NCBI RefSeq assembly: GCF_004337985.1
Contig: NC_043742.1
Coordinates: 3,520,176-3,584,175 of the forward strand
From: Pyricularia pennisetigena
Lineage: Eukaryota > Ascomycota > Sordariomycetes > Magnaporthales > Pyriculariaceae
Direction: 5' to 3'
DNA length: 64,000 nucleotides
Positions 49,040 through 62,226 of the stretch are shown here, in pieces. Under the pieces are notes generated by a model. The model did no database searches. It was not told where the DNA came from and worked only from the letters and a program-made list of their open reading frames with translations. Positions within the stretch are counted from its first letter, which is position 1; each line of letters opens with the position of its first letter. Made by a program: the position numbers and the translations under genes.

Positions 49040-52000
49040 ACGAAGAGCAAAACACGGTTGTGTTTTTGTTTTTCTTTTGCTGAGTTGGCGAGCGGAATAG
49101 CAGGGATGTTCCAAGCAAATCAACAATGAAGCAGATGTCGGGTAAAGACTGGGAGCAAGCTTGTTCGAAACTCTCTTTTTTTTTTTTTTTTTTTTTTTTT
49201 CTCTCTCTCTTTCTCTCGCTCTCTTTGGCGCCGTCGTGACAGGGGCTGTGTTTCTGATCGCCTGGTGATGGATATGCTTTCAGTCGGGCGAGATGCCTGC
49301 GCGCTTAGAGGGACGGGCCACAATGTCTCACGGTAGAGTCAGCCACTAGGCGGATTTATCGGTTGTGAACCCCCCCGATTGCGCAGCTCCGAGACAAAAG
49401 ACGCTTGGAGCTGTCTTGCCTTGTCACCGAACGACGCCAAGGAACGAGCTGCTCTCTCTCTCTGTTTGTCTTTTCTTTCCCATGGCGTGGTGAAAATGCG
49501 CATAGATGAACCGGCTTGCGCCCCAAAATAGCTACAAAACTAGTTGCAGAAACTTTCCCGATCCGATATGCTTTTGCAGAAAGAGACAGAGAGAGAAAAA
49601 TGCCTCCCGTACAGTATGTACAGTACACCATGCATCATCACAAAGTCCATGTGATGCCGCTCGAAGCCCACCCTTTTGCGGGGTTTGCCGTTTGTTTGTT
49701 TGTGTGTGTGTGTGTGTGTGTGTTTTTCACTCTCTGTGTGTGTCACCAGGAGGAGCTTTGGGCTGCATCTTTGCAAATCTCTAGGGGGTTTGCGGCCGCG
49801 CCCCCCCTTGACTGTCCCCGCCTGCCGCACCCCCGCTTTCTTATTCCGAGACGCAGTGCAGCGGAGCGTTTTCTGTTCTTTCCAAAGTTATCGGAGAAAA
49901 AGAAAAAAAAAAAACACACGCTCAAGTCCCGAGGACGGCACGTATAATTTGTAGCATGCATGATTTTGGCAGAAAAACAGGATAAGAAAGCAACAAGAAA
50001 AAAAAAAAAAACCGCGCAACGCGAACCAAGTTGAGTGTGACTACCAAAAATATCTGTTCGGTTTTCATAGTTACATTTCAATAAAGAAATACCCCTCATC
50101 CCGTGATGCTTTCTCTTTTGCTTTCTGTTGTATTTTGCGTGGGGGAGATAGACGAGGGAAAAGGATATCAAGAGGCACAAGCGAGGCAAGGCCTTTCCTG
50201 GTAGAACGGGGGGGTTGGGATGGGATGGGATGCGGTCAAGGTTGAACTGGCCTGACTTGTGGCCGTTTCGTCACAATTTTGCGTTGAAGAGTGGCTGGGG
50301 GGGAAAAAGGAAAAAAAGTCGACGACGTCTTGACGACATTTCTTTTTCTTTTTCTGTCAATCCGGGGCGGTAGGCATTCTGAAAAAAACAAGGAAAGGGT
50401 CCTGTGTAAATGAAAGCAGGAGGAACGTGCGACACATTGGAGTGACGGCCATCCTTGGGTGACGCTGTATTTTACCTCAAACGCTTACAACCCATCGCAT
50501 CCTAATACCATGGAAAGAGAGATTACATACTACGTATGTGACATTTCGTCACCACTCACATACTCTATGGGATGCTTCTTTTTTTGTCCTCTCTTTCCTT
50601 TCTTGAAATAACATTCCTGCAAGGGGCGCGGCAGAGATCAAGAAGCAAATCTATACCTGTCCAATACCATCTGCTTGCGCAGACGAGGTTTGTGCGCTTG
50701 CAGTTTTGTGTAGTATCCAACCCTTGGCGGCGGGGTCAGGTACTACCTACCTGAGTTGAGGTGCAAATGCAGGGAGGGGTGGGGGGGTATCTGCAGTATC
50801 TTCTCGTGCCGGGGTCGGGTTCGCATTCATCATAAGCGGGGGATCCATCGTAGCTCCTCATAGCGAGGAAGTATTATCTAAACTAACAGTAGGATCGATC
50901 GGTCATTTACGTCGTACTACGTATGTCCCTGTGTGGTTAAACAAACCCGTCTACTCATCTGCTCATCCATTGCTACAGGACATGACTTGGGGAGGAACCG
51001 CAAAGACGAAAAAGCGGAATTTCAAGAGACGATCTTTTAATGGTGGCCAAATTAAGCCGAGGCTTGGGAGACTCCCCATGGCCGAGTAAACACACACACA
51101 AGACATAATAACAATAATAATATATCTAGCTTGCTATTATATGAGTCGCAAAGCAATAAAGCTTCCTGGGCCTATCGGGTGCCAGCACTGGCAAGAGGCT
51201 GGATCATTCGCATAAAAACGAACAATGCCCTAGTAATGCATGAGAGCCAGAAGCCAGCTGGCAAAAAATCGAGACTCTCGGCAATACCACCTACGGAGTA
51301 AGAGTGCCTGCCGCAGTGGTATTGTCACCACCCACTTCATATATGCAGGACAATCTCTGCATGAGCGACTCCTCTGCCCACATGTGTGCAGCAAATTTCG
51401 ATGCACGCCGGCGGGGTTGGAGATGGGGTCCCAACATGCGCTTTTTCCCACCCGCCAAAACAATTCATGTGGGCAGAGATTCAGGCGCAACTACGCTGCA
51501 ATCTCGCCTCGCCTGCACACTGCATTCCAAGCGAAGGGGAAAAAAAAAATACGAAATCGAATGAGCTGGAAAAAGGTTTGGAAGGCAATCCACTACGAGT
51601 ACCAGCTGGCATGAATAGGTGCATGATGGATGATGGTGGTACTTTTTTTGGTGGTCCAATTGGGGGTTGTCTTTGGGCAGAAATTGAGGCAATATACTAG
51701 TAGTATGACACTGGATTTTACCATAAAATGGTGGCTTTGGCGGGTTTCTTTTTCGTCTCAGCGCCATTCGGCGTCTCCGAAGATGTGGTCATTTCGGAAA
51801 AGAGTTCTGCAGTCAGTTACGAGGACCAACCGCGCGGTTCAATTATGGGCGGCGTGTAATAATTGCTTCTCGACTCTGGATATAGATCGACTATCGGCCT
51901 TATCCAGATGCTTGGTACGTGAACTGATTGGGGGCGGCATCGATCTAGCCTAAAAAGGACTTGCGGAGCAGTGGTTAGGGATGCAGCAATGCAGTAGGCT

Positions 52001-55000
52001 ACACCTGTAGTTACAAATTGAATGCAAGAGCGAGTCGCCTTTTATTTCTCCAGGAGGGTGCTAATTTCCAGCAATTTCATTGAAGCACCGAGAATGGCCA
52101 GGGAACGCAGTCGGCAAGCCACCCCCATCCTTGATCCGAGAGGCGTTTACAAAAAAAAAAAAAAAAGAGAAGAGGTGTCTTGGTATTTCGACCGACCACC
52201 TTATCCACAAAATGACAAAAAAAAAAAAAAAGAATTGACCGCGAATGACAAACAGAAGCAAGGTGAGCACCAAATAGATAGACACTATTGGAAACACTAT
52301 ATTGAAAAGCGATCTGGCTAGACTATTTGCGACTAGGTCAAAAGGCATTATTTCCATCCGGGTCCGGTTTCGCGCTTCATTTCTGTCTCTTGTTCCAGGA
52401 AAGCAAACGAATGGTTGAAGAAAACAAACCAGTCAAGATTGTCACACCTTGAGCGAATCCTTGTGACTAGGTGTAATATTCAACAACGAATAATGCGACG
52501 CTCGTGTTCACCGGAGATTTTGCGGCGACAAGACACAAAACCCATAAACAGAAATACCTCCCTGACCGAAAGCGAGTTAGTCACAAGGCAGACGGACCGA
52601 GAGATACTCTATTATCACTTGTCGAACCAATATTCATCCACGGCCCGAGAGGTAAAGTATACTTTTGTAGGAAGGTGGCTGACTGTTTGCCCATCATTTT
52701 TATTATTTTTTTTTATTATTCTTCTCACCTGGGCTCCCCTGGTATTCCCGGTGTCCATCAAAAGGACAGTGACCTGAACCGACTCCACCTTTGTTAGAAC
52801 GGGGGTCCAAGGGTTGAATTTCGCACGGGGGGTACGGATCAGACGGCACCTTCTTTTTTTTTTTTTTTTTTTTTTTTTTCTCTCTCTGTCTTGTTAACAA
52901 CCAATGGAGAGAGGCGGCCGCTCGAGCCACCAAGTTGCTCGAGCAAGCAGCCACGTTGACAGCCCAGAATGAGGTGATTTTGATGCCAAAAATACTCTTT
53001 TCCCATTTAAACAAACATGGAGCATGACTTGCTCGCTTGTCACCGCCTTGAAAATGCATCATTACAGTTATATTGATTAAACGCTGGCAACGGTAAACAT
53101 ACATGTTCATCCCTTCGCTTGCGAGAACAGATCTCAACTCGATCGACAATCCTCTGACGCGGAACCATCGGTACGGATGACAGCGTGCGAGCAAAAATGA
53201 CATGGTGCGTGGTCGCACATCCATCAACAAACAGGCTTCATCCTGGTTTTCAGTTCTTCCAAGTGCTCTGCGTGCTGAAGAGAGGTTTCATGGACGATCG
53301 TGTTTTCGAAATGTACCGTGTAAAGTACTCCGTGTCAGCTTGGAGTAATTCAGGGTTTTTTTTTCTTTGTCTCTTTGCGAGTCAGAATTCCCTTTCCCTG
53401 TTTGATTACGTGCAGAAAAATATCGACATGGCGTACATCAGGTGGACTAGGTAGGAAAGTTGAAGAACAGGGATGTCAACCCAAAATGATAATGGGCCTA
53501 GGATCTTTTTGTCCGTCATTTTACTGTACATGTGTATCCGAACAACGACAACGCTTGGGGTCAATCACCTCTTGCTTTTTTTAATTCATCTAGTCCAGCC
53601 CATCTGTTTATTTTCCACCAAACGCTGTATCTTTGGCGTGATGAAAAGCAAAGTACAGACAGAGGACGGCACCCAGCGTTGCACCTGCGGCTGCGCGCTT
53701 CCCGCATGGCGTTTGCAGGGCTGGCCTTCCGGGAATGCCGGGCAGGGTTGACAAATATCTTTGAACGCCGCCAGCCGTTCGGTTGTCCATTCCGATAGAC
53801 GTAGCCATTGGTGGGATGGGAAATAACTTTCACCTCGTCTCTGACCCGAACCGTTTCGAAATTCCCTTGCGGCTCTTTTCCCTCTCTTCACATTTCCTTT
53901 TGTCAAAACAAAGAATATCCCCATACCCCTTTGCACAGCCCCTCCGCTACCAAGAAGGCCACCTGGCCGGGTTGTCAGCTCTCCCAGCTTCTAGCTCCGA
54001 GGTCAAGGATTGATGGGTTTTGACAGGCGGACGCCAGCGCGACCGCCCGAATGACGCTAGGGTGGACGCCGGTGTGAAAATTCACCGACCGGCTTTCCGC
54101 TTGTGAAAACATAATTTCCTGCCGCAAATGACCGCTTGTTTTCTTCAGGGGCATTAATGTGTGCACACCGGGAGTGTCACTAATTATGCAATCCCCAGTA
54201 ATTACTACCTGGCCGAAGTTCATTGGGGCTTGCCCATTTCGATTCGAGATGAAAATAGGGCAGACAATTAAGGAAAAAAAAAAAAAAAGTACTTGCCTAA
54301 CTGTCAAAGTCTGAAGCCTTGTCTTGCTGATATCTATTTACCTTGCTCAGAATGGAAAGTGTGGTCTATCATAGCATATCTCGCGCCAGTCCCTTACTTA
54401 GCCCTCCTCGGTCTTGGCTTGGTTGCGACCGCACGTGGTAGGTAACGCTCGGCAGCTGAGTTTCACGATGCGAACCTCCTCCGCACAATGGAACAGTAAG
54501 GAGCCCACCTTTGTATCGGAATAACATGGGGAACCACAAGAAAATCCTAGAGACATGAGGGCAAGTTTCATGCCTCCCTTGTAGATCGATTTCATTCGAC
54601 TTCGTAAGGCGTATTTTTGTTTTTATTCATCCAATCTTACCACTGGATACATACATCATAATAGGCAGAGCACGACAGTCGACATGGAGAGGGATTGGGG
54701 AAACCTGGCCTAGCCCACGAGCAGTTTAGCCAGCCAGCCAGCCAACCAGCCCCCTTTTCTGTGACCCTGTCGTCGTCAAACATCCAACTCGTGATTTCTC
54801 CAAAATACACAGAACCCTTTTGATGCCAGGGTGTTACCTACAAGAAAAAGTCCTTCCCAATAGATAGAGGCACCGCCGGCGAGGTGGCTTGTCTGAGCGT
54901 CCAATTTTTCGAGGCGCTTACCGATGTTTGAAATTGCAAAGATCACCCGACTAGGTTACCCAAACCGGGCTGGATTTTCGTTGATGATTTCGTTTGATTT

Positions 55001-57459
55001 ATTCCAATTTGCTCATCAACGACTCAATGAAAAACATCAATCATGTTGAAGCGGAGAGCTTGCTCGCGAGGAGACCGGAAGGTCTGGGGTGCAGTGCATT
55101 TCCATTCCATTCCCCAGAGTTTTGAGGACTGTAGTGTACTCTTGGACAAAATTCAATTTTTGCCAAGTCAATTCAATTCTCTCGGTTCTCGGTTTCCTTG
55201 ACTTTTTCGTGCTCAAGCAAACCTTTAGCTAGCTGTAGTCAAAGTCGTAGTGGAGGTGTTAGGGCGGCAAGGCTCATCTTAGCAGGGGCCTGTAGCACTG
55301 GTCCTAGCAATGATCAGTGGAGCATCTGGACATGGACAGTGAAGTTTAGCAAAGTTGTACCCTGTATGACATGGGGCAGTCCTGCAGTAAGCCATCTGTC
55401 AAACCGCGAAAGTCCTTCCCATCGCGTGCTGTGGCAGGGACCAGTGGCATGGGTGAAGCGGTGAAGCCTAGCCGTATTTGGACTAGCCACTATTCAATGC
55501 TACCAGAAGCTCGCTTTGTTTGGTAGCCACCTCGAAGTTGAAAGCCCGTAAGGTACTGTAACTTGTACGAAGCACGAAATTTGCACGATAGGAAGGAAAA
55601 AAGAAAAAAAAAGCAAAAAAAAGAAAGAAAAAAAAAAAAAAACAGCCCCCAACAGCCAGACAGACACACCCAGTCGAGTCGGGTTTTCCTCGCCCTGTTG
55701 TTTGCGATCCACGACCCATTTCAGTTGCTTCTACCGGACCATGACATCCTAATCATCGGCTGAAAAACAAGAACACTATGGTGTCGGGCGAAAAATTCAA
55801 GATCCCGGCACAGTGTTGAACTCTGCGTAATTACGCAGCAATCCCCTGTTTTTGGGAATATCTCAAAATCGCAACCCACAGGTATTTCGCAGCCTGATGG
55901 GAAATATTACTAAAACAAGCAAACCCCCCAAGCCCCGCGCGCTGCCCACAACTGTACAAGGGTGTTGGTATTTACCCCTACCACCATAGTAAAGACGAAG
56001 AATAAGAGCACGAATAAGCCAAGGATGTGTCTAGCAAGATGATTTGGCATACAACAAAACGAGGCGACAAACGCCATTACCAAAATTTTGGATCAGACCG
56101 CCCAACCTGGGGGGATCATGAAGCAAAAAATCAACCTTGTAAATACGTCTGTCTACTGTACTACCTAAATAAGCATGCCGTGACCTCCACCCAGTAAGCT
56201 CCACATACAAAAGTGACGAGTGCTTTGCTCAACCAGAGTCATTCGTGCCGTCGACATCCACTTCCAATGAATCCCACCCCTCGTGGTGCTCCGCGAATTC
56301 GCAACACAGATGATCCCTCTAGTTTGGAAGGAGGGTCGACGCCACAACGCACACTATTGTACGGTAAAAAAGAGTCGTCGCCGCTTCTCTACTGTCATGT
56401 ACAATACAGTACTGTGCCCACACCCCACCCCCATCGCCGCTTTCCCACCACCGACCTGCACCCCACTAGAAGAAAAATATAGCCAAGCCTATAGGTAGTC
56501 CCACCGCTCCGTCCACCACCAAGCCAAATAGGGAGGTACGTACGATGCAAGCGAGCATGCCGCGCTCCAAGTGCAACGTGCTCGGTAGAGTCCCAGCAGG
56601 CATGGAGCCGGGTTGCGCCATGGCTTTGAGGGGGTGCCCAAACTACATATCATGTTAGCATTTCCTGCTTTTCCTATCCCGTGTCGTATTAAATAAAAGT
56701 GCCACGCCGTTTTTTTTTTTGTCGCCAGGGGAAAGCCCAGCTGACCAGGGGAAGGGGAAAAAAAAAGAGAGATAGGTTCCGCTTCCATTTCTTCTTAGGA
56801 ACATCTTGTTCGTCACAGTCCAGAAGCTACCTTCCTGTCCCTTGCCGGGTCACCAGGAAACCAAAAGGAAAGCACAAAATAAGAAAAGCAACAAGTTGGA
56901 GCTTGGCGCCATTTTCCTAGCAGCCCCAACAGCCGTCGCCGATCTCACTTCGCAGATGCCGTCTTGGACACACCGCTACATCATTACAATTTGCCCGTCA
57001 CCTGCAGCAAACTTTCCCCAGACGCCCAGGGGACTTCCCGTCTTCTTCTCTGCAATAGCTTCCTACCGCCCTAACTTGGACAACGCACACCCTGCACTGG
57101 ACAAGTCATCAACTCATCATAAGATAGGGTCCTCGCCGTTGTCGAACCACGCAACATTGTTGCTGCTCTCCGCAACCCCCCCTATATTCAGCCTGCCGTC
57201 TCAGAAGCTCTGGTTGGTTATTTAATTCTTGATTTTGTTCTCGTTGCTAGCTCTCGGACCGTTGGAGCCTTCCGGGGAAGAAAGATTCGGGCAAAAAATA
57301 GGACCGTTGGTTCTTGTAGGTTTGGGAATTAGACTGGGGCAGCGCTTGAGCAGCATCACGATATAACAAGGCCGATCCCATCCATCCATGTTGGGCGCGT
57401 GTCGCATCTCGCCTGAACTGGAGTTCATCCCTACACGACGGTAGCCGGGCCCGCCCGTC
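49040..57459. other. 8.4 kb gene-poor region
   Basis: The largest empty stretch of the window. No reading frame over about 175 codons exists and none of the frames carries a recognisable motif or a plausible multi-exon chain. It contains poly-T runs (49176-49200 and 52854-52879), a GT repeat near 49700-49722, A-rich tracts near 52150 and 55620, and a C-rich leader-like stretch at 56900-57200 before the gene at 57460. No tRNA with clear A and B boxes was seen. Confidence 0.45.
49700..49722. repeat. (GT)n microsatellite
   Basis: About eleven GT units in the non-coding region downstream of the O-methyltransferase gene, preceded by TTTG repeats. Confidence 0.8.
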
Positions 57460-60400
57460 ATGCCTCGATTCACCTTTCCCATACCGGGTCGGCGCCAGAA
57501 ACAACAACAACCATTGTCGATTGCCTCGCCTCAACAAGTCGGCGGCGGCGGGGGCCCTGGTCTGACAAAGGCGCAAAGGATTCTAGGCCTTACCGATATC
57601 AGTGTGGATGCTCACAGCGGGGCAAATTGGGATGCACAGTCGAACACGGGCATTGGCGCAAGCGCCATGGCAAGCGAGGCCACCCACGCCGAGACCAGGT
57701 CCATCGGCGCTGGCGAGCACACTTATCAGACGTCCGAGGTCGAGGTGGGAACGATAGAGGTTGAGCTGGACCTGGAAGATGAGGAGTCTGGTATTATGCC
57801 CTTGGCCCTAGACCGCAAGCTTTCTAATGCTCGACACCAGAGCATTGCCGACTTCCACGACGCCGTCTCGGATGCATCGAGTGTCCGCCGTCGACAATCG
57901 AGCTCGACCATCAACTCGTTCTACGACAAATCCAAACAACCTCTCCGAATATCGCAGCAGACCTCATCCTCAGCTATGGCCATGGGTCTGCTAAATAAAC
58001 AACCTCAAGGTGTTCTTTTCAACGTGGCAGATGCCAGCTCGCCAACCTCATCTAGGGACGATGGTACAGTGCGCAAGAAGAAGCCTGCGAGACTGGACCT
58101 TTCCCATCTGCTGCCAAAGGTCACACGCCAGTCTATGCTAACTCCCTCGCGGCCGACGGTGCTTGGGCCAGACATGATGACAAAATCGCCATCGCTCATG
58201 TCGGAACCTGGCGACAGCTTGCAATCACCGCAACAGTCAGATCGCCAACGCAGCTTTCGCAAGAACCTCAGATCGCTCTCCTCGAGGAAGACCAAGGAGA
58301 ACTTGCGCATGGACTCGATTGAGCGACGCCGCTCCGAAACCATCCACAGCCTTTACGATCATTATGAACAACAGTGCATGTACAAAGATTCTCTTGCCGA
58401 GGTGCAAGAGGAGGAGGTTGAGGTTCCCCTCGTTCTCAGCACCGAGGTGCAAGACACAGCCACGTCACCATCCACTCATAGCCTGCACACCCCATACTCG
58501 ACATCAACCGGAATCTCGGGGGCGCATAGCAAAACCTCTTCGGCCTACACGCGGAACGGGAGCACGCCGGCCACACCGCTGACGGCCGTGATGACACCAG
58601 ATCTCCATGGGCACGCGCCCAAGTTTGCAGGTGCGGACTGCGCCGAGAGCATCTCTAGTCGTCACACCCGCACGTCCAAAGCCTCGAGGCGAACCACGCA
58701 CAGTGGATTTGACCTGGATCTCAAGAAGATTAGTGTCCTGTCGCTTTCCTCCGATTCCGAGGAGGATCCTCTCGAAGATGATAGCAGGAAAACTTCGGCC
58801 AACTCGTCTGTGTTCAATGTAGACAAGGGCCCGGGTACTCCCCCGAAGACAAAGTTGCCTCCGGTCCCCACGCGAGCCCGCCGATCAGAAAGCACAATCC
58901 TGCAGACTGCGCAGATGGTTGCGGTGCTTGGTCCGGCGAAACCTCGCAAAGAGACAAGGCCTTATACTGCCAGCCTTTTCCCCAAGGTTCCGCAGCAGTC
59001 GACACAACCACCCCAGCCAAGACGTTCTGCTGAAGTAGCCCCCCAGACCCTGTCCAGGGCTCCCGTCATCAACTCTCGGTCAAGCTCGCTGCATCCTGGA
59101 ACGGTCAAGATGAAGCCAGCTCGTACAAATCTGCGACAGGCCGTTGCGCCTCACTACACGATCGATAGTGTTGCCAACGGAACAAGTCAAGTTGGAGACA
59201 ATATCACGTGGACTCGGAATCAGCTTGAGGGATACAGCCCTCGGACGGGAGGCAAAGCCAAGGCAAAGGTGCATCCGACAGGCGGCAGCAGCAGTAGTGG
59301 TGGTAGCAGCAGCAGCAGCAGCAATGATGTGCGTACTTCTAGCGTTGCGACAGTGAGCGGGTTCGCGGTGTACGAATCGAAGGAAACAAGGCCAGTGCCA
59401 ACGGGGATGGACGCGCTGCCACCGTTGCGTAATTTCAGGCCAAGTCAGGAAATGGGCTCAACAACACACCTCTCAATCTCGGTCGCGTCGGTATCGGACC
59501 AGCCGACCCCACCAATATCACCAGCATCCTCCGAATTCAACACACAGTCGTCCGCCCCGTCCGCACTCAAGGAGTCCACCGACGATTCTTCGGTTCAAGT
59601 GACGCCAGTGCGTGGGAGCGAGAGAGATGCCACCTCATCCTGCCACGGATCATCGCCACTCAGCAAATACACCACACCCTCGCCGAACTCTACTTCGTCG
59701 CGGTTCATGGCCGTGACCCGCCAAGAGGAGATGCTGCTGGCTGCGCTTCGACTCAAACGCGCGAGGATGCGCGAGTCCATCATTGCAGAGTTCGAAACAG
59801 AGGAGCGCGATCGTGTCATCGACGCGTTCCCTTCAGTGCCTGGTGCCATGGAAACAACTGAGACTTCGAGCCTGAACAGGCAAAAGATGGACAAAGCACC
59901 ATCTCACCGTCGGCAGCACTCGAGCATCAGCACGCTGTCAGGATTTGAGGCTTCCCTGGCACCTCGACCTCAGCAGAAGGCGGGAACACGCCAAACAGCC
60001 GGTCGAAGCTCGTCTGTGAAATCGCAACGAGTCCCCAAAGCCAGCAGCGTCTCCGGTTCTCACCACAGAGATGTCTCGCCCATATTCTCGACACAGGGCG
60101 GGTCGGACGTTGCACTTGATGCGTTCCCCATGCCGGAGCGATCATCCATGCTGGCACCGCAATACCATCAGCCGACCAAGCAATGGTCCTTTGAGAGCGG
60201 CTTCACCGCCGCCTCCAGCCAGTCCCGTCTTACCGACACCCACGAAGGTTCACCGCCCACCGCAGGGCTGATGCCGCCGACTCGACAGGACAAGCAGCTG
60301 CGCGGAGACCAATCTCACAAAGAGACGCGCGGGCGGCAGCTGGCAAGATCCCAGTCCGCCATGGGCAGTTATCCAACCAACATCGCCAGCCCCTCGACTT

Positions 60401-60501
60401 TCATGTCGGACCCACGCAGGAAGGCCGCGAGGATCAGTGCCGTCGGAGGACCTCCCGGTCGGGTGGGGGTCGAGATGGGCCTCTGGGGCGATGACGGCTG
60501 A
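57460..60501 (+). CDS. large Ser/Thr/Pro-rich disordered protein, 1013 residues, unknown function
   Basis: Single-exon gene starting MPRFTFPIPGRRQKQQQ, with a long C-rich leader upstream. Nearly the whole protein is low-complexity Ser, Thr, Pro and Gln with many basic-Ser sites (SRKTKENLR, RRRQSSSTINSFYDKS, ERRRSETIHSLYDHYEQQ), which suggests phosphorylation and scaffolding. Short ordered-looking islands are LTKAQRILGLTD near residue 35, SFYDKS, the Asp/Glu patch SDSEEDPLEDD, and a charged helix at about 749-790 (MAVTRQEEMLLAALRLKRAR, then MRESIIAEFE) that looks like the best conserved part. The C-terminus ends RVGVEMGLWGDDG. A poly-Ser run lies near 607-622. No catalytic domain, signal or membrane span is visible, so I assign no function. 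Confidence 0.8.
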   Translation: MPRFTFPIPGRRQKQQQPLSIASPQQVGGGGGPGLTKAQRILGLTDISVDAHSGANWDAQSNTGIGASAMASEATHAETRSIGAGEHTYQTSEVEVGTIEVELDLEDEESGIMPLALDRKLSNARHQSIADFHDAVSDASSVRRRQSSSTINSFYDKSKQPLRISQQTSSSAMAMGLLNKQPQGVLFNVADASSPTSSRDDGTVRKKKPARLDLSHLLPKVTRQSMLTPSRPTVLGPDMMTKSPSLMSEPGDSLQSPQQSDRQRSFRKNLRSLSSRKTKENLRMDSIERRRSETIHSLYDHYEQQCMYKDSLAEVQEEEVEVPLVLSTEVQDTATSPSTHSLHTPYSTSTGISGAHSKTSSAYTRNGSTPATPLTAVMTPDLHGHAPKFAGADCAESISSRHTRTSKASRRTTHSGFDLDLKKISVLSLSSDSEEDPLEDDSRKTSANSSVFNVDKGPGTPPKTKLPPVPTRARRSESTILQTAQMVAVLGPAKPRKETRPYTASLFPKVPQQSTQPPQPRRSAEVAPQTLSRAPVINSRSSSLHPGTVKMKPARTNLRQAVAPHYTIDSVANGTSQVGDNITWTRNQLEGYSPRTGGKAKAKVHPTGGSSSSGGSSSSSSNDVRTSSVATVSGFAVYESKETRPVPTGMDALPPLRNFRPSQEMGSTTHLSISVASVSDQPTPPISPASSEFNTQSSAPSALKESTDDSSVQVTPVRGSERDATSSCHGSSPLSKYTTPSPNSTSSRFMAVTRQEEMLLAALRLKRARMRESIIAEFETEERDRVIDAFPSVPGAMETTETSSLNRQKMDKAPSHRRQHSSISTLSGFEASLAPRPQQKAGTRQTAGRSSSVKSQRVPKASSVSGSHHRDVSPIFSTQGGSDVALDAFPMPERSSMLAPQYHQPTKQWSFESGFTAASSQSRLTDTHEGSPPTAGLMPPTRQDKQLRGDQSHKETRGRQLARSQSAMGSYPTNIASPSTFMSDPRRKAARISAVGGPPGRVGVEMGLWGDDG

Positions 60502-62226
60502 GCATAACATGCCACGGAATTTTTTTTTTTTTTTTTTTGTTTCTATGTTTTTACCCTACTTTTTACCCTACTTTCCCTTACATTTATTCCATCTCCCCCA
60601 CTGGCTAGCAGCCTTTTTCATCGAGCAGAGATGCTTTGTTGACTTCTTTCGCTGGCCGGATTCTCACTCACGAATTAACTGTCACGAAACCCTACGATAT
60701 TTCGAATTTGATGGACATCTCCGTCATCTATACCCCCCCACATATCCTCGAGAAGAGGCTTATTCTTCAAAGTGGTTTGGCGGAAAACAAGAAAAAAAAA
60801 AAACGAAAGCTCAAAATTTCTGGACAATTTTGTCGAAAGTTTTTTTTTTTTCGACCGACTGGTTCGACCAAGAAATTGTGATCTGCGTATCACCAACAGC
60901 ATAAAGAGGGCTTGGATGAATGTTTAGCATCCCCATCTTTTCTTGTTTTTGGAATTTTCCGGGTGTTTTCTCCTTATACAACTTCTAATAACGAGGTGAA
61001 TCTGCATGATTTAAAGCGCGGGCGGATATTCAATATACCACATTTCCTTTTGTAGCATGTTTTTTTTTTTTGGAACGGCTTGAGCAGCAGGAGACTAGTC
61101 ATTTACTCTATAATATGAAGCGAGCCATTTGTTGTCGAATGAGTGATCTGGCAAGACCTGGGCAAAACGATGTCCGACTACTGCGTAACCTTGGGCCATG
61201 TGACATGTCGTCGTGACTGAGACGGAGTGGTCGCTGGTGACGCTGGATTCGTGTGGCATCATTTGATAGGATCTGAACCTCAGATCCTTGGCATGTCCGT
61301 ATCTCTGTGGTTCGTAACAACGTAATATGTGGATTGAGGTACCGTGGAGACCCTGATTTTACTTGTCATTCATTCCTCGCTTGCTTGCAGGTTATGTATC
61401 CGACTAGTCACGAGCAACTATTTTCCTCGGGGCAAGCGAAAAAAATCAATTGGCGAATCATTCAAGCAAGCGGTTCATCCCACATCCACAAAGGCAGAAA
61501 GCACAAGGGTGGGTCGGGTCAAACGTTCTTCTTTTGGCGGGGAAGCACGAGGATTCGGGAGAGATCGGGCGTGGGCGGACGCCCCGCTCCGCGGCGCAGT
61601 GTATGTCAAACCAGGCCAAGGTGACTGGCTGGAACTTGGGGGGCTGGGCGAGGATTCTCGGCTCTTTTTTGGGCTTGGGGTGCTTCTAGGGGGGGTTAAG
61701 TAATACAGGGAGGGATGGAAAGTGATGGTTGTCTATTTTGTTTTGTTCTATTATTATTACTATCTCCCTTCCAGCTTTATGCAAAACTTTGAGCGCAATT
61801 TCTGCATGATAATAAAGCTAAATCTTCTCGATCTTCACTTTCTAGTGCTTTAACTGATCTTGTTGCTGTGGCAACTTTCTCTCCATCGAGCCCTACTCAG
61901 CCATAGAGGTTCTCTTTCGGCAACTTCACGGACCCTCTTTTTTCGGGTCCTGATTGATTTGAGTCAGCAACAACGTCAGTAGGGAGACGCGCATAAAAGA
62001 AAAAAAAAATTCTGCCAAAGTCTACAACAAGGACAGAGTTAGTACAAAACCTAACCTGAGCGGGAATTCCTGGAGAATCAGATAAGAAAAAAAAAGGACA
62101 CAAACTACAGTTATTCTAAGGATTTGATACAAGGCGCAGAAGGTCCGACCAACAATCGTTCGGACTGCTCATTGAAACTTTTTCGATCGATATCCCGAAG
62201 AAGAAGAAAAAAATTCCATCCGAACA
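60502..62226. other. intergenic spacer
   Basis: About 1.7 kb with no convincing gene. A poly-T run follows the stop codon of the preceding gene at about 60520-60539. T- and A-rich tracts occur near 60840-60850 and 61060-61070. The right end holds the promoter and leader of the zinc transporter. Frames at 60437-60904 and 61307-61703 lack motifs. Confidence 0.5.

Noticed and set aside
50801..50840. GGGTTCGCATTC, resembling a tRNA B box
   Set aside because: No matching A box or acceptor stem could be folded around it by eye.
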